Counted from the first letter of the stretch, positions 8,289 through 16,772 are shown. The stretch is DNA of 64,000 bases from SCGC-AG-212-J23 sp035762345 (GCA_035762345.1 DASTPE010000068.1:16849-80848), one strand, 5' to 3'. Translations and numbers: made by a program. The notes: generated from the letters alone by a model not told the origin.

Positions 8289-9152
8289 GTGCGGCTCGAA
8301 GACCAGCAGCGCTCGAGCAACGTCGAGGACCGCCGGGGCATGCCGGCTCGCCGCGGGGTGGTCGGCGGTGGAATCGGCGTCGTCGTGATCGCGCTGGTCG
8401 CCCTGTTCATGGGCGTTGATCCGAGCGTCATCCTCAACAGCGGGCTCGTGACCGGTCCTGGCCAGCAGGCGCCGCAGGAGGAGGTCGTAGCGCGCGCGCC
8501 TTCGCGCGAGGACAAGATGGCGGACTTCGTGGCGGCAGTGCTCGGCAGCACCGAAGAGGCGTGGAGCGAGTTCTTCGCTCGCGGCGGCCGCAGCTACCGC
8601 AAGCCGGTGCTGGTGCTGTTTACGGGCGCTGTTGAGTCGGCCTGCGGCTACGCACAGGCGGCGGTCGGACCGTTCTATTGCCCAGCCGATCAGAAGCTCT
8701 ACATCGATCTCGCGTTCTACCGTGACCTGCAGGACCGGTTCCAGGCTCCGGGCGACTTTGCGCAGGCCTATGTCATCGCACACGAGGTGGGTCACCACGT
8801 GCAGAACCTGCTCGGGATCGCGGAGAAGGTTCAGAGCGCGCGTCAGCGCGCGGGCGAGCGGCAAGCAAACGAGCTCTCGGTGCGGATGGAGCTGCAGGCG
8901 GACTGCCTGGCGGGCATCTGGGCGGCGTACGCCAACCGCTCGAAGCGCATCCTCGAGCCGGGTGATATCGAAGAAGGCCTGAACGCAGCGGCAGCGGTGG
9001 GCGACGACCGGATGCAGCAGGCTGGGCGCGGCCGCGTTTCGCCGGAGTCATTCACCCACGGCAGCGCGCGGCAGCGCTCGAACTGGTTCCGCCGCGGGCT
9101 CGAGAGCGGCGACATCAGGGCTTGCGACACTTTCGCCGTCGCACAGCTCTAG
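8289..9152 (+). CDS. ypfJ: Neutral zinc metallopeptidase (YpfJ family)
   Basis: A 287-residue membrane-anchored protein of the zinc-peptidase-like family PF04228. One transmembrane helix covers residues ~22-42 (GVVGGGIGVVVIALVALFMG). The rest is extracytoplasmic and contains the metal motif HEVGHH (His165, Glu166, His169) and the family sequence ACGYAQAAVGPFYCP with two cysteines. ELQADCLAG downstream supplies the likely third ligand (Glu or Asp). Length and motif order match E. coli YpfJ. Physiological substrate unknown. It shares its terminal CTAG with antisense sequence beyond aprA, with about 112 bases to the convergent aprA stop. Confidence 0.92.
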   Translation: MRLEDQQRSSNVEDRRGMPARRGVVGGGIGVVVIALVALFMGVDPSVILNSGLVTGPGQQAPQEEVVARAPSREDKMADFVAAVLGSTEEAWSEFFARGGRSYRKPVLVLFTGAVESACGYAQAAVGPFYCPADQKLYIDLAFYRDLQDRFQAPGDFAQAYVIAHEVGHHVQNLLGIAEKVQSARQRAGERQANELSVRMELQADCLAGIWAAYANRSKRILEPGDIEEGLNAAAAVGDDRMQQAGRGRVSPESFTHGSARQRSNWFRRGLESGDIRACDTFAVAQL

Positions 9153-9264
9153 GGCTGTCCGTCACTCACGATCTCGGGCTCGACCTCGCTTCGCGCGAGC
9201 AGCAGACACTTGAAGGGCTCGCCGCGTTCCACAAGGCTGAGACCGAGCTTGCGGATCGCCGATT

Positions 9265-11109
9265 TCAGTCGATGATGTGGTAGACGGGCGCCTTCTCCAT
9301 CGCCCACTGGCCGGTCTTGCGGTCGTAGCGAGACAAGGTGAAACAGTGCCAGTTCTTGTCGTCCAGCTTCATGAAGTCGCCCCGGTAGTAATACCCCGGC
9401 CACCGCGTTTCCTCGCGAAACAGCGTGTGATGAGTCACCGACTCCGCCGCGAGCAGCCGGTGGTACAGCTCCCACACGCGCTGCAGCTGGTGCAAGTCCT
9501 CGGCGCCCATCCGGTTCATGTCTTCCTTGAGCATCGCGAGCAGTTCCAGCCCGCGGTCGAGGAGCACCCCGTTCGTCATGTAATGGGTGCTGATGCCGCC
9601 GACGTACTCGTCCATGATCTTCTGAAGGCGCTGCAGGCCATGAATCGGCAGCAAGTAGCTCGGCGACACCGTCCCGGCGACGATCTCGTTGCGGGCGACG
9701 CGGTAGTTCTCGAGTGGCTGATAGATCGTCTTCTCGAGGTCGCGACATTCCTGCTCGCTGACTTGCGGCTGTCCGTTCTTCATGTCCTTCACGTACTTCA
9801 CTGCCGCCTTGCCGGCGATACGACCCTCCGTGAACGACCCTGACGAGAACTTGTGGGCGCTGCCGCCGATGGTGTCGCCCGCGCCGAAGAGGCCCTCCAC
9901 CGTCATCATGCGGTTGTAGCCCCACTGGTATTCCGCCGGGGCGAAGTCCTCCGGCCCGCTCGCCCACGCGCCCGAGCAGGTCGCGTGAGAGCCCATGACG
10001 TAGGGCTCGGACGTGGTCAGCTCGGGGTTGGTGTGCTTGGGATCGATGTTCTGCGACGCCCACACGATCGCCTGCCCGATCGTCATGCCGAGGAAGTTCT
10101 CCCAGCCGACGATCTCCTTGTGCGGATCCTGGAAGGCTTCCTTGGTCACCATGCGGATGGGACCGCGGCCGGCCGCGACCTCTTTCAGGAGCGCGTGGTT
10201 GCGCAGGCAGGTCGGCACCGGGTGATGGTCGACGTAGTCGCCCACCAGAGCCTTGGTGTCCTCGTACCACCTTTTCTCGTACTCCTCGCCGTAGCCGTTC
10301 TGCGTGTACGTCTTCAGATGCAGGAAGTAGGCGCCGACCGGGCCGTAGCCGTCCTTGAAACGGGTGAGGACGATGCGGTTTTCCATCTGCGTCATCTTGG
10401 CGCCGATCTGGATCGGAAGACCGTACGCGGACGCGCTGCTCCAGGGCGCGTACCACGTCCGCCCCATACCCTCGCCGACGGCGCGCGGCTTGAAGATGTG
10501 CGACGCGCCGCCCGCGGCGATGATCACGGCCTTGGCGCGGAACACGTAGTAGTCGCCCGTGCGCACGTTGAAGCCGACGGCGCCGGCGACGCGGTTGGGC
10601 TTCGCCGCGTCCATCAGCAGGTGCGTGACCATGATCCGGTTGTAGACCTCGGTCGCGGCCTTGCGCGCGGCCTCGGCGACGATCGGCTTGTAGCTCTCGC
10701 CGTGGATCATGATTTGCCACTTGCCTTCGCGCTGGTAGCGCCCGGTCTTGGGGTCGCGCATCATCGGCAGGCCCCATTCCTCGAACTTGTGCACCGTGCC
10801 GTCCACGTGGCGCGCGATGTCGTAGCCGAGGTCCTCGCGCACCAGGCCCATGAGGTCGTTGCGCGCGTAGCGCACGTGGTCCTCGGGGCGGTTCTCGCCC
10901 CACTGCATGCCCATGTAGCAGTTGATGGCATAGAGCCCTTGCGCCACTGCGCCGCTGCGTTCGATGTTCGCCTTCTCGACGCAGACGATCTTCAGGTCGC
11001 GTCCCCAGTAGCGCGACTCGTAGGTCGCGCCGGTGCCGGCCATGCCGCCGCCGATGACGAGGATGTCGGCATCGACGCTGACCGTTTTCCTGCCGCCGAA
11101 GAAACCCAT
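9265..11109 (-). CDS. aprA: Adenylylsulfate reductase alpha subunit
   Basis: Catalytic flavoprotein of dissimilatory APS reductase. In sulfur oxidisers it runs in reverse, condensing sulfite and AMP to APS with release of two electrons. The 614 residues begin MGFFGGRKTVSVDADILVIG, and GGGMAGTGATYESR forms the FAD dinucleotide-binding loop. SGAVAQGLYAINCYMG near the N-terminus and the C-terminal SRYDRKTGQWAMEKAPVYHI block match AprA. The ATG at 11109 overlaps the aprB stop by one base (TGATG). In-frame sequence further upstream belongs to aprB/aprM antisense frames and is not part of the protein. Together with aprB, aprM and sat it gives substrate-level phosphorylation from sulfite. Confidence 0.97.
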   Translation of the reverse strand: MGFFGGRKTVSVDADILVIGGGMAGTGATYESRYWGRDLKIVCVEKANIERSGAVAQGLYAINCYMGMQWGENRPEDHVRYARNDLMGLVREDLGYDIARHVDGTVHKFEEWGLPMMRDPKTGRYQREGKWQIMIHGESYKPIVAEAARKAATEVYNRIMVTHLLMDAAKPNRVAGAVGFNVRTGDYYVFRAKAVIIAAGGASHIFKPRAVGEGMGRTWYAPWSSASAYGLPIQIGAKMTQMENRIVLTRFKDGYGPVGAYFLHLKTYTQNGYGEEYEKRWYEDTKALVGDYVDHHPVPTCLRNHALLKEVAAGRGPIRMVTKEAFQDPHKEIVGWENFLGMTIGQAIVWASQNIDPKHTNPELTTSEPYVMGSHATCSGAWASGPEDFAPAEYQWGYNRMMTVEGLFGAGDTIGGSAHKFSSGSFTEGRIAGKAAVKYVKDMKNGQPQVSEQECRDLEKTIYQPLENYRVARNEIVAGTVSPSYLLPIHGLQRLQKIMDEYVGGISTHYMTNGVLLDRGLELLAMLKEDMNRMGAEDLHQLQRVWELYHRLLAAESVTHHTLFREETRWPGYYYRGDFMKLDDKNWHCFTLSRYDRKTGQWAMEKAPVYHIID

Positions 11110-11573
11110 CACACGACTCCCCGCTTGAGTTGGTCCTGGCGCAGCGAGGGCAATCCGCCCTCGATCTTCAATGCTTCCGGTTCGTGCGCGAGCTCCTGCC
11201 TGGAAAAATCCTCGGGCTTCGGCGGCGCGTACTCGGCCGGCCCCTTGATCGATCCCCATTGCGTCGTGCGGATCGGGGATACGAAGTTCTTCTCGCGGCC
11301 GTCGCGGAACTTGATCTTCCAGGAAATCGTTCCCTTCTTCTCCTCGCGCAGCGCCCGCACGCTGTGCCCGAGCGGCGCAAAGTCGGCGTAGCCGCGCGCG
11401 TCGATGGCGTTCTGCGGGCACGCCTTTACGCAGGAGTAGCACTCCCAGCACATATTCGGCTCGATGTTGTAGGCGCGCCGATAAGTCTTGTCGATGTGCA
11501 TGATGTCGGACGGGCAGATGTCGACGCAGTGCCCGCAACCGTCGCATCGGGTCATGTAAACGAAGGTCGGCAT
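11109..11573 (-). CDS. aprB: Adenylylsulfate reductase beta subunit (2x[4Fe-4S])
   Basis: Electron-transfer subunit of APS reductase, 154 residues. Two ferredoxin-type cluster motifs are visible: Cys10, 13, 16, 20 (CDGCGHCVDICP) and Cys42, 45, 48, 52 (CWECYSCVKACP). A C-terminal extension of about 90 residues is characteristic of AprB and wraps the alpha subunit. It lies between aprM (12-base gap) and aprA (1-base overlap), the order aprM-aprB-aprA known from Thiobacillus-type sulfur oxidisers. Very secure. Confidence 0.97.
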   Translation of the reverse strand: MPTFVYMTRCDGCGHCVDICPSDIMHIDKTYRRAYNIEPNMCWECYSCVKACPQNAIDARGYADFAPLGHSVRALREEKKGTISWKIKFRDGREKNFVSPIRTTQWGSIKGPAEYAPPKPEDFSRQELAHEPEALKIEGGLPSLRQDQLKRGVV

Positions 11574-11585
11574 GGGTCTTCCTGA

Positions 11586-12371
11586 TCAGTAGTGCTGGGG
11601 TCGCTCGCGGGCGCTGGCGAACTGCTCTGGCTTGTCGGCGGGCGTGGGCAGGTTGCTCCGGGTGCCGTTCGCGTAGGACACCCTTTTCTCGAACGCCGCC
11701 GCGGGCTTGAAGAACATGTGCGCGAACTTGGACCACGGCACCGATCCGAACAGTATGGTGGCGGCGATGACGTACAGGGCGAAGAACACAGTGGCGGCGC
11801 CGCTGCCTCTCGCCTGCAGCCAGGCCCAGATCAGGCCGAGCGTCACGCTCGCGAGAAGCGAAAGGATGAAGAGATCCGCCTGCATCACACGCCAGGGCGA
11901 ACTGCCTTCGGCAGCGACGTCGACGCGAATGAAGAACCAGAACCAGTAGCCGCCAACGCAGACCATCAGGCCGCCGATCCACCACAGGTGCGTCACGATG
12001 TCGGGGGTCGGCGTCGCGGGCGTCGGGTAGGCGAACACCATGACAGCAGTGGTAATGACATAGATCAGGAACCCGTACATGGTCAATAGATGGGCGACGC
12101 GTCGGCGCGCGTTGCAGAATTCCCCGGACGCGAGGACGTCGACGACAGCGGTCTGGATCGCGATCGACACCAATTCGCCGCCGCCGACTTGCTGCGCTCC
12201 TCCGCTCTTCGACCGGCGCCAGTTATCGAAGAAATACTTGGCGCTTCCTTTGTGCACGACGTCGAACAACGTCCCCACTGCAACCAGCAAGATCATGATG
12301 ACGACGTAGGTCTGCATCGCGGCAGGCGGTATGGACGCCGAAAGCGCGGCAAATGGATTGGTTGCGAACAT
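11586..12371 (-). CDS. aprM: AprM, membrane anchor/quinone-linked subunit for APS reductase
   Basis: A 261-residue integral membrane protein with about five hydrophobic segments (residues ~18-38, ~92-112, ~128-150, ~170-190, ~197-217), first gene of the aprMBA operon. AprM is proposed in sulfur-oxidising Beta- and Gammaproteobacteria to carry electrons from AprBA to the quinone pool, replacing QmoABC. Histidines within or near helices (for example RRVAHLLTMYG and VTHLWW) could bind heme, as in the related NarI/HdrE-type gamma subunits. The C-terminal ~40 residues are cytoplasmic and proline-rich. The 65-base gap upstream is the only room for the operon promoter; no clear box was identified. 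Confidence 0.9.
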   Translation of the reverse strand: MFATNPFAALSASIPPAAMQTYVVIMILLVAVGTLFDVVHKGSAKYFFDNWRRSKSGGAQQVGGGELVSIAIQTAVVDVLASGEFCNARRRVAHLLTMYGFLIYVITTAVMVFAYPTPATPTPDIVTHLWWIGGLMVCVGGYWFWFFIRVDVAAEGSSPWRVMQADLFILSLLASVTLGLIWAWLQARGSGAATVFFALYVIAATILFGSVPWSKFAHMFFKPAAAFEKRVSYANGTRSNLPTPADKPEQFASARERPQHY

Positions 12372-12436
12372 CAGGCCTCCTGGCGCGGCATTCTAAGAGC
12401 GCGCCGGGGAACGTCGTACAAAAAGGCGCTATGCGG

Positions 12437-12949
12437 CTATAGAGCAAGTAAATGCGTGTCGAAGCGCATCGCGGCGAGGTCGCCGAGCACCCAGGTGGCG
12501 GGTGCCGCAAGCCCGGCCACCGTGCCCGGGTTCACCAGCCAGGTGGTGCTGCCCTTGACGGTCTCTACCTGCCGCACGCCCGCGTCGTGGGAATGCCCGC
12601 AGCACACCAGATCCCAATCCCCGGTGCAGGCCATGGCATAGCCGTACTCCGGGTAATGCACGACGAAGACCTTGCGCCCGCCGAGCCCGAGGCGCGCGTC
12701 GTGGCCGTGGTAGTGCAGCTTGCCGTTGCTCTCGCGCGCCCAGCGCGAGAGCGACACCGGATCGCCGAGGTTGTTGCCGTGGATGACGTGCATCGTCAGG
12801 CCCACGTCCATCGCCGCGCGCAGCGTCTGGGTGCCGATGACGTCACCGCAGTGGATCACCGCCAGGGCGCCCATGCCGGCAGCCTCGCGCACGGCGCCTG
12901 CGAGCGCGTCGGCGCGGTCGTGGCTATCGGACACGATGCACACCTTCAT
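12437..12949 (-). CDS. Metallophosphoesterase, YfcE/MJ0936 family
   Basis: A 170-residue calcineurin-like phosphodiesterase. The metal-binding set is complete: DSH (Asp8, His10), GD (Asp36), GNN (Asn60), a histidine in VVHYPEYG, and the closing GHSHDAG. Cytoplasmic, with no signal peptide. The small YfcE/MJ0936 group hydrolyses phosphodiesters in vitro, and its cellular substrates are usually unknown. It is separated by 65 bases from aprM and is divergent from the MFS gene by 21 bases, so it belongs to its own unit or reads into aprMBA. Confidence 0.88.
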   Translation of the reverse strand: MKVCIVSDSHDRADALAGAVREAAGMGALAVIHCGDVIGTQTLRAAMDVGLTMHVIHGNNLGDPVSLSRWARESNGKLHYHGHDARLGLGGRKVFVVHYPEYGYAMACTGDWDLVCCGHSHDAGVRQVETVKGSTTWLVNPGTVAGLAAPATWVLGDLAAMRFDTHLLAL

Positions 12950-12970
12950 TGCTGGTAGGCATACTAGCGT

Positions 12971-14152
12971 ATGCGCTGGCGCACGCCTGCCGTGATCCTC
13001 GTCTGCGGCGGACTCATCCTCGGGCTCGCCCTCGGGACACGGCAGAGTTTTGGCCTGTTCCTACGGCCGATGTCGCTCGACCTCGGTTGGGGACGCGAGA
13101 CGTTCTCCTTCGCGATCGCATTGCAGAACCTGGTGTGGGGCTGTGCGATGCCGTTCATGGGCGCGATCGCGGACCGCCATGGTGGCGGGCGCGTGCTCGC
13201 CGCGGGCGGGCTCGCGTACGGCGCTGGCCTGCTTGCAATGGCGCACTCGAGCACGCCGCTCGCATTCAACGTCGCCGCCGGGCTGCTCGTCGGCTTCGGG
13301 CTCTCGTGCACCGGGTTCGGCGTGGTAATGGCCGTCGTGGCGCGCGCTTTCCCGCCCGAAAAGCGCAGCATGGCGGTCGGCATCGTCGGCGCGTGCGGCT
13401 CTTTCGGCCAGTTCGCCATGCTGCCCTGGGGCCAGGCCCTGATCTCAGCCTATGGCTGGCTCACCGCACTTGTCGTTCTGGGCTTACTTTCGTTTCTCAT
13501 GATTCCTCTCGGCACCGCGCTGGCTGGCCGCAATGCCGCCGAGCACGAGAGCGCACAGTCCATCGCTGCCGCGCTCGCCGAAGCGGCGCAGCACCGCGGC
13601 TTCTGGCTCCTCACCGGCAGCTTCTTCGTGTGCGGCTTCCAGACCATCTTCGTGATGACTCACCTCCCCGCGTATCTCGTGGATCGCGGGATGAGCGCAG
13701 CCGAAGGGATGCTCGCGCTCGCGGTCATCGGCCTTTTCAACATCGCCGGCTCGGCGGCCGCTGGCGCGCTCGGCGGACGCTACAGCAAGCGGCTGCTGCT
13801 TGCCTGGATCTACGTCATCCGCGCGCTCGCCATCGGCGTATTCATCGCCGCGCCGCTCACCGCTGCCGGTACCTACCTCTTCGCGGCGGTGCTGGGCGTC
13901 ACTTGGCTCGGCACCGTGCCGCTCACCAACTCGCTCGTTGGCCAGATCTTCGGCGTCAAGTACCTGTCGACGCTGTTCTCGATCGCCTTCCTCGGCCACC
14001 AGCTCGGCGCGTTCACCGGCGCGTGGGTGGGGGGGGCGGTGTTCGATGCGACGGGTTCCTATCAATGGGTCTGGATGATCTCCATTGCCTTGTCGATAGT
14101 GGCGGCTGCACTGTGCGTGCCGATCAACGAGCGTTCGCTGAGGCCCGCGTGA
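12971..14152 (+). CDS. Major facilitator superfamily transporter (OFA/MCT-like)
   Basis: A 393-residue polytopic protein with about twelve transmembrane segments. The first contains LALGTRQSFGLFLRPMSLDL, an opening seen in the oxalate/formate antiporter and monocarboxylate transporter branch (MFS_1, Pfam PF07690). The loop 2-3 signature appears as GAIADRHGGGRVL. Central GIVGACGSFGQFAMLPWGQ fits helix 5 of that branch. Substrate is probably a carboxylate, but this is inference. The histidine-kinase GTG overlaps its stop codon, so carrier and two-component system form one transcription unit. Confidence 0.87.
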   Translation: MRWRTPAVILVCGGLILGLALGTRQSFGLFLRPMSLDLGWGRETFSFAIALQNLVWGCAMPFMGAIADRHGGGRVLAAGGLAYGAGLLAMAHSSTPLAFNVAAGLLVGFGLSCTGFGVVMAVVARAFPPEKRSMAVGIVGACGSFGQFAMLPWGQALISAYGWLTALVVLGLLSFLMIPLGTALAGRNAAEHESAQSIAAALAEAAQHRGFWLLTGSFFVCGFQTIFVMTHLPAYLVDRGMSAAEGMLALAVIGLFNIAGSAAAGALGGRYSKRLLLAWIYVIRALAIGVFIAAPLTAAGTYLFAAVLGVTWLGTVPLTNSLVGQIFGVKYLSTLFSIAFLGHQLGAFTGAWVGGAVFDATGSYQWVWMISIALSIVAAALCVPINERSLRPA

Positions 14153-14841
14153 AGGACGAAAACCCGATTCCGGCGCAGACGCAGCGGCTCGCCTCGCTTG
14201 GCTTTATGCTGGCGTCAGTCTGCCACGAGGTGTCGAACCCGCTCGCCGCAGTGTCCTCGATGCTGCAGATCCTGCAGTCGAAGCGGGGCGTCACGCCCGA
14301 AACCCTGGAGAAGGGGCTTGCCTCGATCGCGGCGAATATCGCGCGCGTAGCCGCGATCACCAAGAAGCTCGGTGACTACTCGCGCGTCGGCGGCGAGGCG
14401 CTGGCGCCGCACGCCGTCGACGACGCGGTCCAGACCGCAGCCACGCTTCTGCGCCACAGCCCGGCCGGCCAGGACGTGGAGCTCGATTACCGCGGAGCCC
14501 CAGGCGTCACGGTCCTCGCGCGCCCCGGCGAGCTGGAGCAGGTGGTGTTCAACATCTTCCTCAACGCCGCGCAGGCGATGCAGGGCGGGGGCCGCATCGA
14601 GGCGCAGGCGAAACCCAACGGCGATGCGGTCGCGCTGTCAATCCGCGACACCGGGCCAGGAATCCCGGCCGAGCACCTGCCCCGGGTGTTCGATCCGTTC
14701 TTCACCACCAAGGCGCCCGGCGAGGGCACCGGTCTCGGCCTTGCTATCAGCTACGAGCTGGTGCACGAGATGCGGGGGAGCATCCGCGCTTCGAACGACC
14801 CTCGCGGCGGTGCGCGTTTCGAGATAATTTTGCCGACATGA
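14149..14841 (+). CDS. Soluble sensor histidine kinase without a sensor or membrane domain
   Basis: A 230-residue kinase made only of the dimerisation/phosphoacceptor and ATPase domains. The H-box is SVCHEVSNPLAAVSS with His26, the N-box is VFNIFLNAAQAM, the G1 box is DTGPGIP, the F region is DPFFTTK, and the G2 box is GEGTGLGLAIS. There are no transmembrane segments and no PAS or GAF domain; only ~20 residues precede the H-box. Start is GTG 14149, overlapping the MFS stop (GTGA). Its 3' end overlaps the response regulator by 4 bases. Kinases of this kind rely on a partner protein or the upstream transporter for signal input, or act in redox pathways like RegB without its membrane part. Confidence 0.9.
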   Translation: MKDENPIPAQTQRLASLGFMLASVCHEVSNPLAAVSSMLQILQSKRGVTPETLEKGLASIAANIARVAAITKKLGDYSRVGGEALAPHAVDDAVQTAATLLRHSPAGQDVELDYRGAPGVTVLARPGELEQVVFNIFLNAAQAMQGGGRIEAQAKPNGDAVALSIRDTGPGIPAEHLPRVFDPFFTTKAPGEGTGLGLAISYELVHEMRGSIRASNDPRGGARFEIILPT

Positions 14842-15380
14842 GCGAGCGCATATTGCTGGTCGACGACGATCCCGGCCTTTCGGAGGTCATCGCTCTGCTG
14901 CTCGAGCGCGAGGGCTATGACGTCGAGCGCGCCGGCACCGCGAAGCAAGCGCTCGGCGTGGTGGAAACGAGGAAGCCTGACCTGGTCGTGACCGACCTCA
15001 AGCTCCCCGATGGCACCGGGCTCGACGTCGTTGCCGGGGTGCGCGCCCGCCGTCCCCGGCTGCCGATCATCATGATCACGAGCTACTCGTCCATGGAAAG
15101 CGCGATCGACGCCCTGCGCGCGGGCGCGAACGACTACGTGATCAAGCCGTTCAAGAACGAGGAGTTTCTGCGCGCCATCGCGCGCGCGCTGAACGAGCGG
15201 CGCCTGGTGCGCGGCGCGCGGCCACTCGCGATCGAGGAGTACATCCGCGAGGTGATCGAGCGCTTTCAGGACTCGTACAGCGAGATCGAGCTCTCGCGCA
15301 TGCTAGGCATCGGCCGCAAGGCGCTGTGGATGCGCCGCCGGCAGTGGGGTTTGAAGCGCAACCGCAAAAGCGTTTCCTAG
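14838..15380 (+). CDS. Response regulator with Fis-type helix-turn-helix (RegA/PrrA/ActR-like)
   Basis: A 180-residue regulator with a receiver domain (residues 1-~120; acidic Asp10/Asp11, phospho-Asp53 in TDLKLPDG, Thr in MITSYSS, Lys in VIKPFKNEE). A short linker leads to a C-terminal Fis-like HTH (residues ~140-178: YSEIELSRMLGIGRKALWMRRRQWGL). There is no AAA+ domain. This compact layout is that of RegA/PrrA/ActR, global redox regulators. The HTH reads ARKALWMRR-like where RegA has a TLQRK-type helix, so DNA specificity may differ. Overlaps the kinase by 4 bases. Its targets may include the neighbouring sulfur genes, which is inference only. Confidence 0.88.
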   Translation: MSERILLVDDDPGLSEVIALLLEREGYDVERAGTAKQALGVVETRKPDLVVTDLKLPDGTGLDVVAGVRARRPRLPIIMITSYSSMESAIDALRAGANDYVIKPFKNEEFLRAIARALNERRLVRGARPLAIEEYIREVIERFQDSYSEIELSRMLGIGRKALWMRRRQWGLKRNRKSVS

Positions 15381-15451
15381 AGAAACAACCCCGCTTGCTT
15401 TCCGCGCGCGCTCTTGCTATCCAAGGGATTCCTTAGAGGAGGAATGCAGCC

Positions 15452-16351
15452 ATGGCCGACGCCAAGCCCGCCGCGGCGCAGCCCGCGCGCAAGAAGGTCA
15501 CCATCCCCATGCTGGTGGAAAAGATGAAGAAAGGCGAGCCGATCGTGCAGCTCGCCGTGTACGACTACGAAACCGCGATCATCGCCGACCGCGTTGGCAT
15601 CGATATCCTGTGCGTGTCCGACACGGGCGGCATGGTGCTGTTCGGGCACGAGACCACCACCTCGGTGTCGTTCGAGGAAGTGATGTTCATGGCGCAGGCG
15701 GTAAAGCGCGGCTCGAAGTACGGCCTGCGCATGGTCGACATGCCGTACATGAGCTTCCATCTCTCGGCGCAGCAAGCGGTCGACAACGCTGCGAAGTACG
15801 TGTCGCAGGGTGGCGCCGAGGTGATGAAGTGCGAGGGCAACCAGCACCACGCCAAGTACATCGAGGCGATCGTCAGGGCCGGCATCCCGGTCCAAGGACA
15901 CATCGGCATCACGCCGATGCGCATGCCTCAGCTCGGCGGCTTTTTTGCCCAGGGCAAGACGGCGGACCGCGCCAAAGAGCTGGTGGACGACGCCTGGGCG
16001 ATGGTCGACGCTGGCTGCTTCTCGATCATGTGCGAGGTGACCACGTCCGAGGTGTGCGAGTACCTCGCGCAAACGCTGCCGGTGCCGGTGATCTCGCTCG
16101 GTGCCGGCAACCGGGCACACGGGGTGCACATCATCGGCTCGGATCTTTTCCACCTTTATGAAGCGCACGTGCCGCGCCACTCCAAGATCTACGTGGATCT
16201 GGTGCCGATCATCGAGAAGGGCTTGAGCGACTACCGTGACGACGTGCGCGAGCGCCGCTACCCGGGCCCGGAGCACACCGTCTTCATGAAGGAAGATGAG
16301 CTCGCCAAGTTCAAACAGCTTGTTGGCAAGCAGCAAAGAAAAGCCGGCTGA
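15452..16351 (+). CDS. Ketopantoate hydroxymethyltransferase-like protein (PanB paralogue)
   Basis: A 299-residue PEP-mutase/PanB-superfamily protein. Aligned by eye with E. coli PanB, the metal ligands and catalytic residues are kept: Asp in SDTGGM (E. coli Asp45), Asp in VDMPYM (Asp84), Lys and Glu in MKCEGN (Lys112, Glu114), and the base Glu in MCEVTT (Glu181). The C-terminal substrate region differs: PanB's GAGNxxDGQ segment is GAGNRAHGVHIIGSDLFHL here. It also has a 15-residue Ala-rich N-terminal extension. No panC or panD is nearby; instead it heads an overlapping run with a cNMP-like domain protein, a TauE exporter and a GcvT-like protein. It may be a paralogue with another 2-oxo acid substrate. 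Shine-Dalgarno AGAGGAGG precedes the ATG. Confidence 0.8.
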   Translation: MADAKPAAAQPARKKVTIPMLVEKMKKGEPIVQLAVYDYETAIIADRVGIDILCVSDTGGMVLFGHETTTSVSFEEVMFMAQAVKRGSKYGLRMVDMPYMSFHLSAQQAVDNAAKYVSQGGAEVMKCEGNQHHAKYIEAIVRAGIPVQGHIGITPMRMPQLGGFFAQGKTADRAKELVDDAWAMVDAGCFSIMCEVTTSEVCEYLAQTLPVPVISLGAGNRAHGVHIIGSDLFHLYEAHVPRHSKIYVDLVPIIEKGLSDYRDDVRERRYPGPEHTVFMKEDELAKFKQLVGKQQRKAG

Positions 16352-16772
16352 GGTCCTCGCGCAGGCGCGCTTCTTCTCGGGCCTGCACAAGGCGCAACTC
16401 GCGCGTGTCGCGGCGCTCGGCCGGGCGCGCTCGTTTCCTCAGGACACGCGCATCTACACCGTGGGGGACGCGGCCGACGACTTGTACGTGCTCGCCGACG
16501 GCATGGTGCGCTTCACCCTCGGACTGGGCAAGCGCGACACCGCCGCAGGCGACATCATGCGCCGGGGCGACGTGTTCGGCTGGGCGCCGCTAGTGGAAGG
16601 CCACGCGCGGCGCATCGCCACCGCGTACTGCCTCACGCCCTGCGAGGTCGTCGCGATCGACGGCGGCGCGCTTACCCGCCTGATGGAGACCGACGCCAGC
16701 CTCGGCTACGCCCTCATGAAGAAGCTCGCCGTGCTGCTCACGAGCGAGCTCGTCGCCTTCGCCGCCGGCTGA
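16296..16772 (+). CDS. Stand-alone cyclic-nucleotide-binding-like protein
   Basis: A 158-residue single-domain protein of the cNMP-binding fold with no DNA-binding domain after it. The beta-barrel (residues ~25-125) includes the turn GDAADDLYVLADGMVRF. The phosphate-binding cassette reads DVFGWAPLVEG then RRIATA. Relative to E. coli CAP, Glu72 is Trp96, Arg82 is Arg106 and Ser83 is Ile107, so canonical cAMP binding is doubtful. The ATG at 16296 overlaps panB-like by 56 bases; TTG codons at 16320 or 16323 are alternative starts nearer the domain. The same cassette occurs fused to a permease (22292-23632) and to a Rieske ferredoxin (24764-25495). Confidence 0.82.
   Translation: MSSPSSNSLLASSKEKPAEVLAQARFFSGLHKAQLARVAALGRARSFPQDTRIYTVGDAADDLYVLADGMVRFTLGLGKRDTAAGDIMRRGDVFGWAPLVEGHARRIATAYCLTPCEVVAIDGGALTRLMETDASLGYALMKKLAVLLTSELVAFAAG

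Noticed and set aside
9149..9268. Possible 39-residue minus-strand peptide just after aprA (ends EVEPEIVSDGQP)
   Set aside because: Requires a CTG start inside the aprA stop, has no family match, and its frame simply continues open through aprA.
9853..11391. Long plus-strand open frame (512 codons) opposite aprA/aprB
   Set aside because: It is antisense to two securely identified genes, Val/His/Arg-rich in the pattern of a reversed GC-rich frame, and shows no domain.
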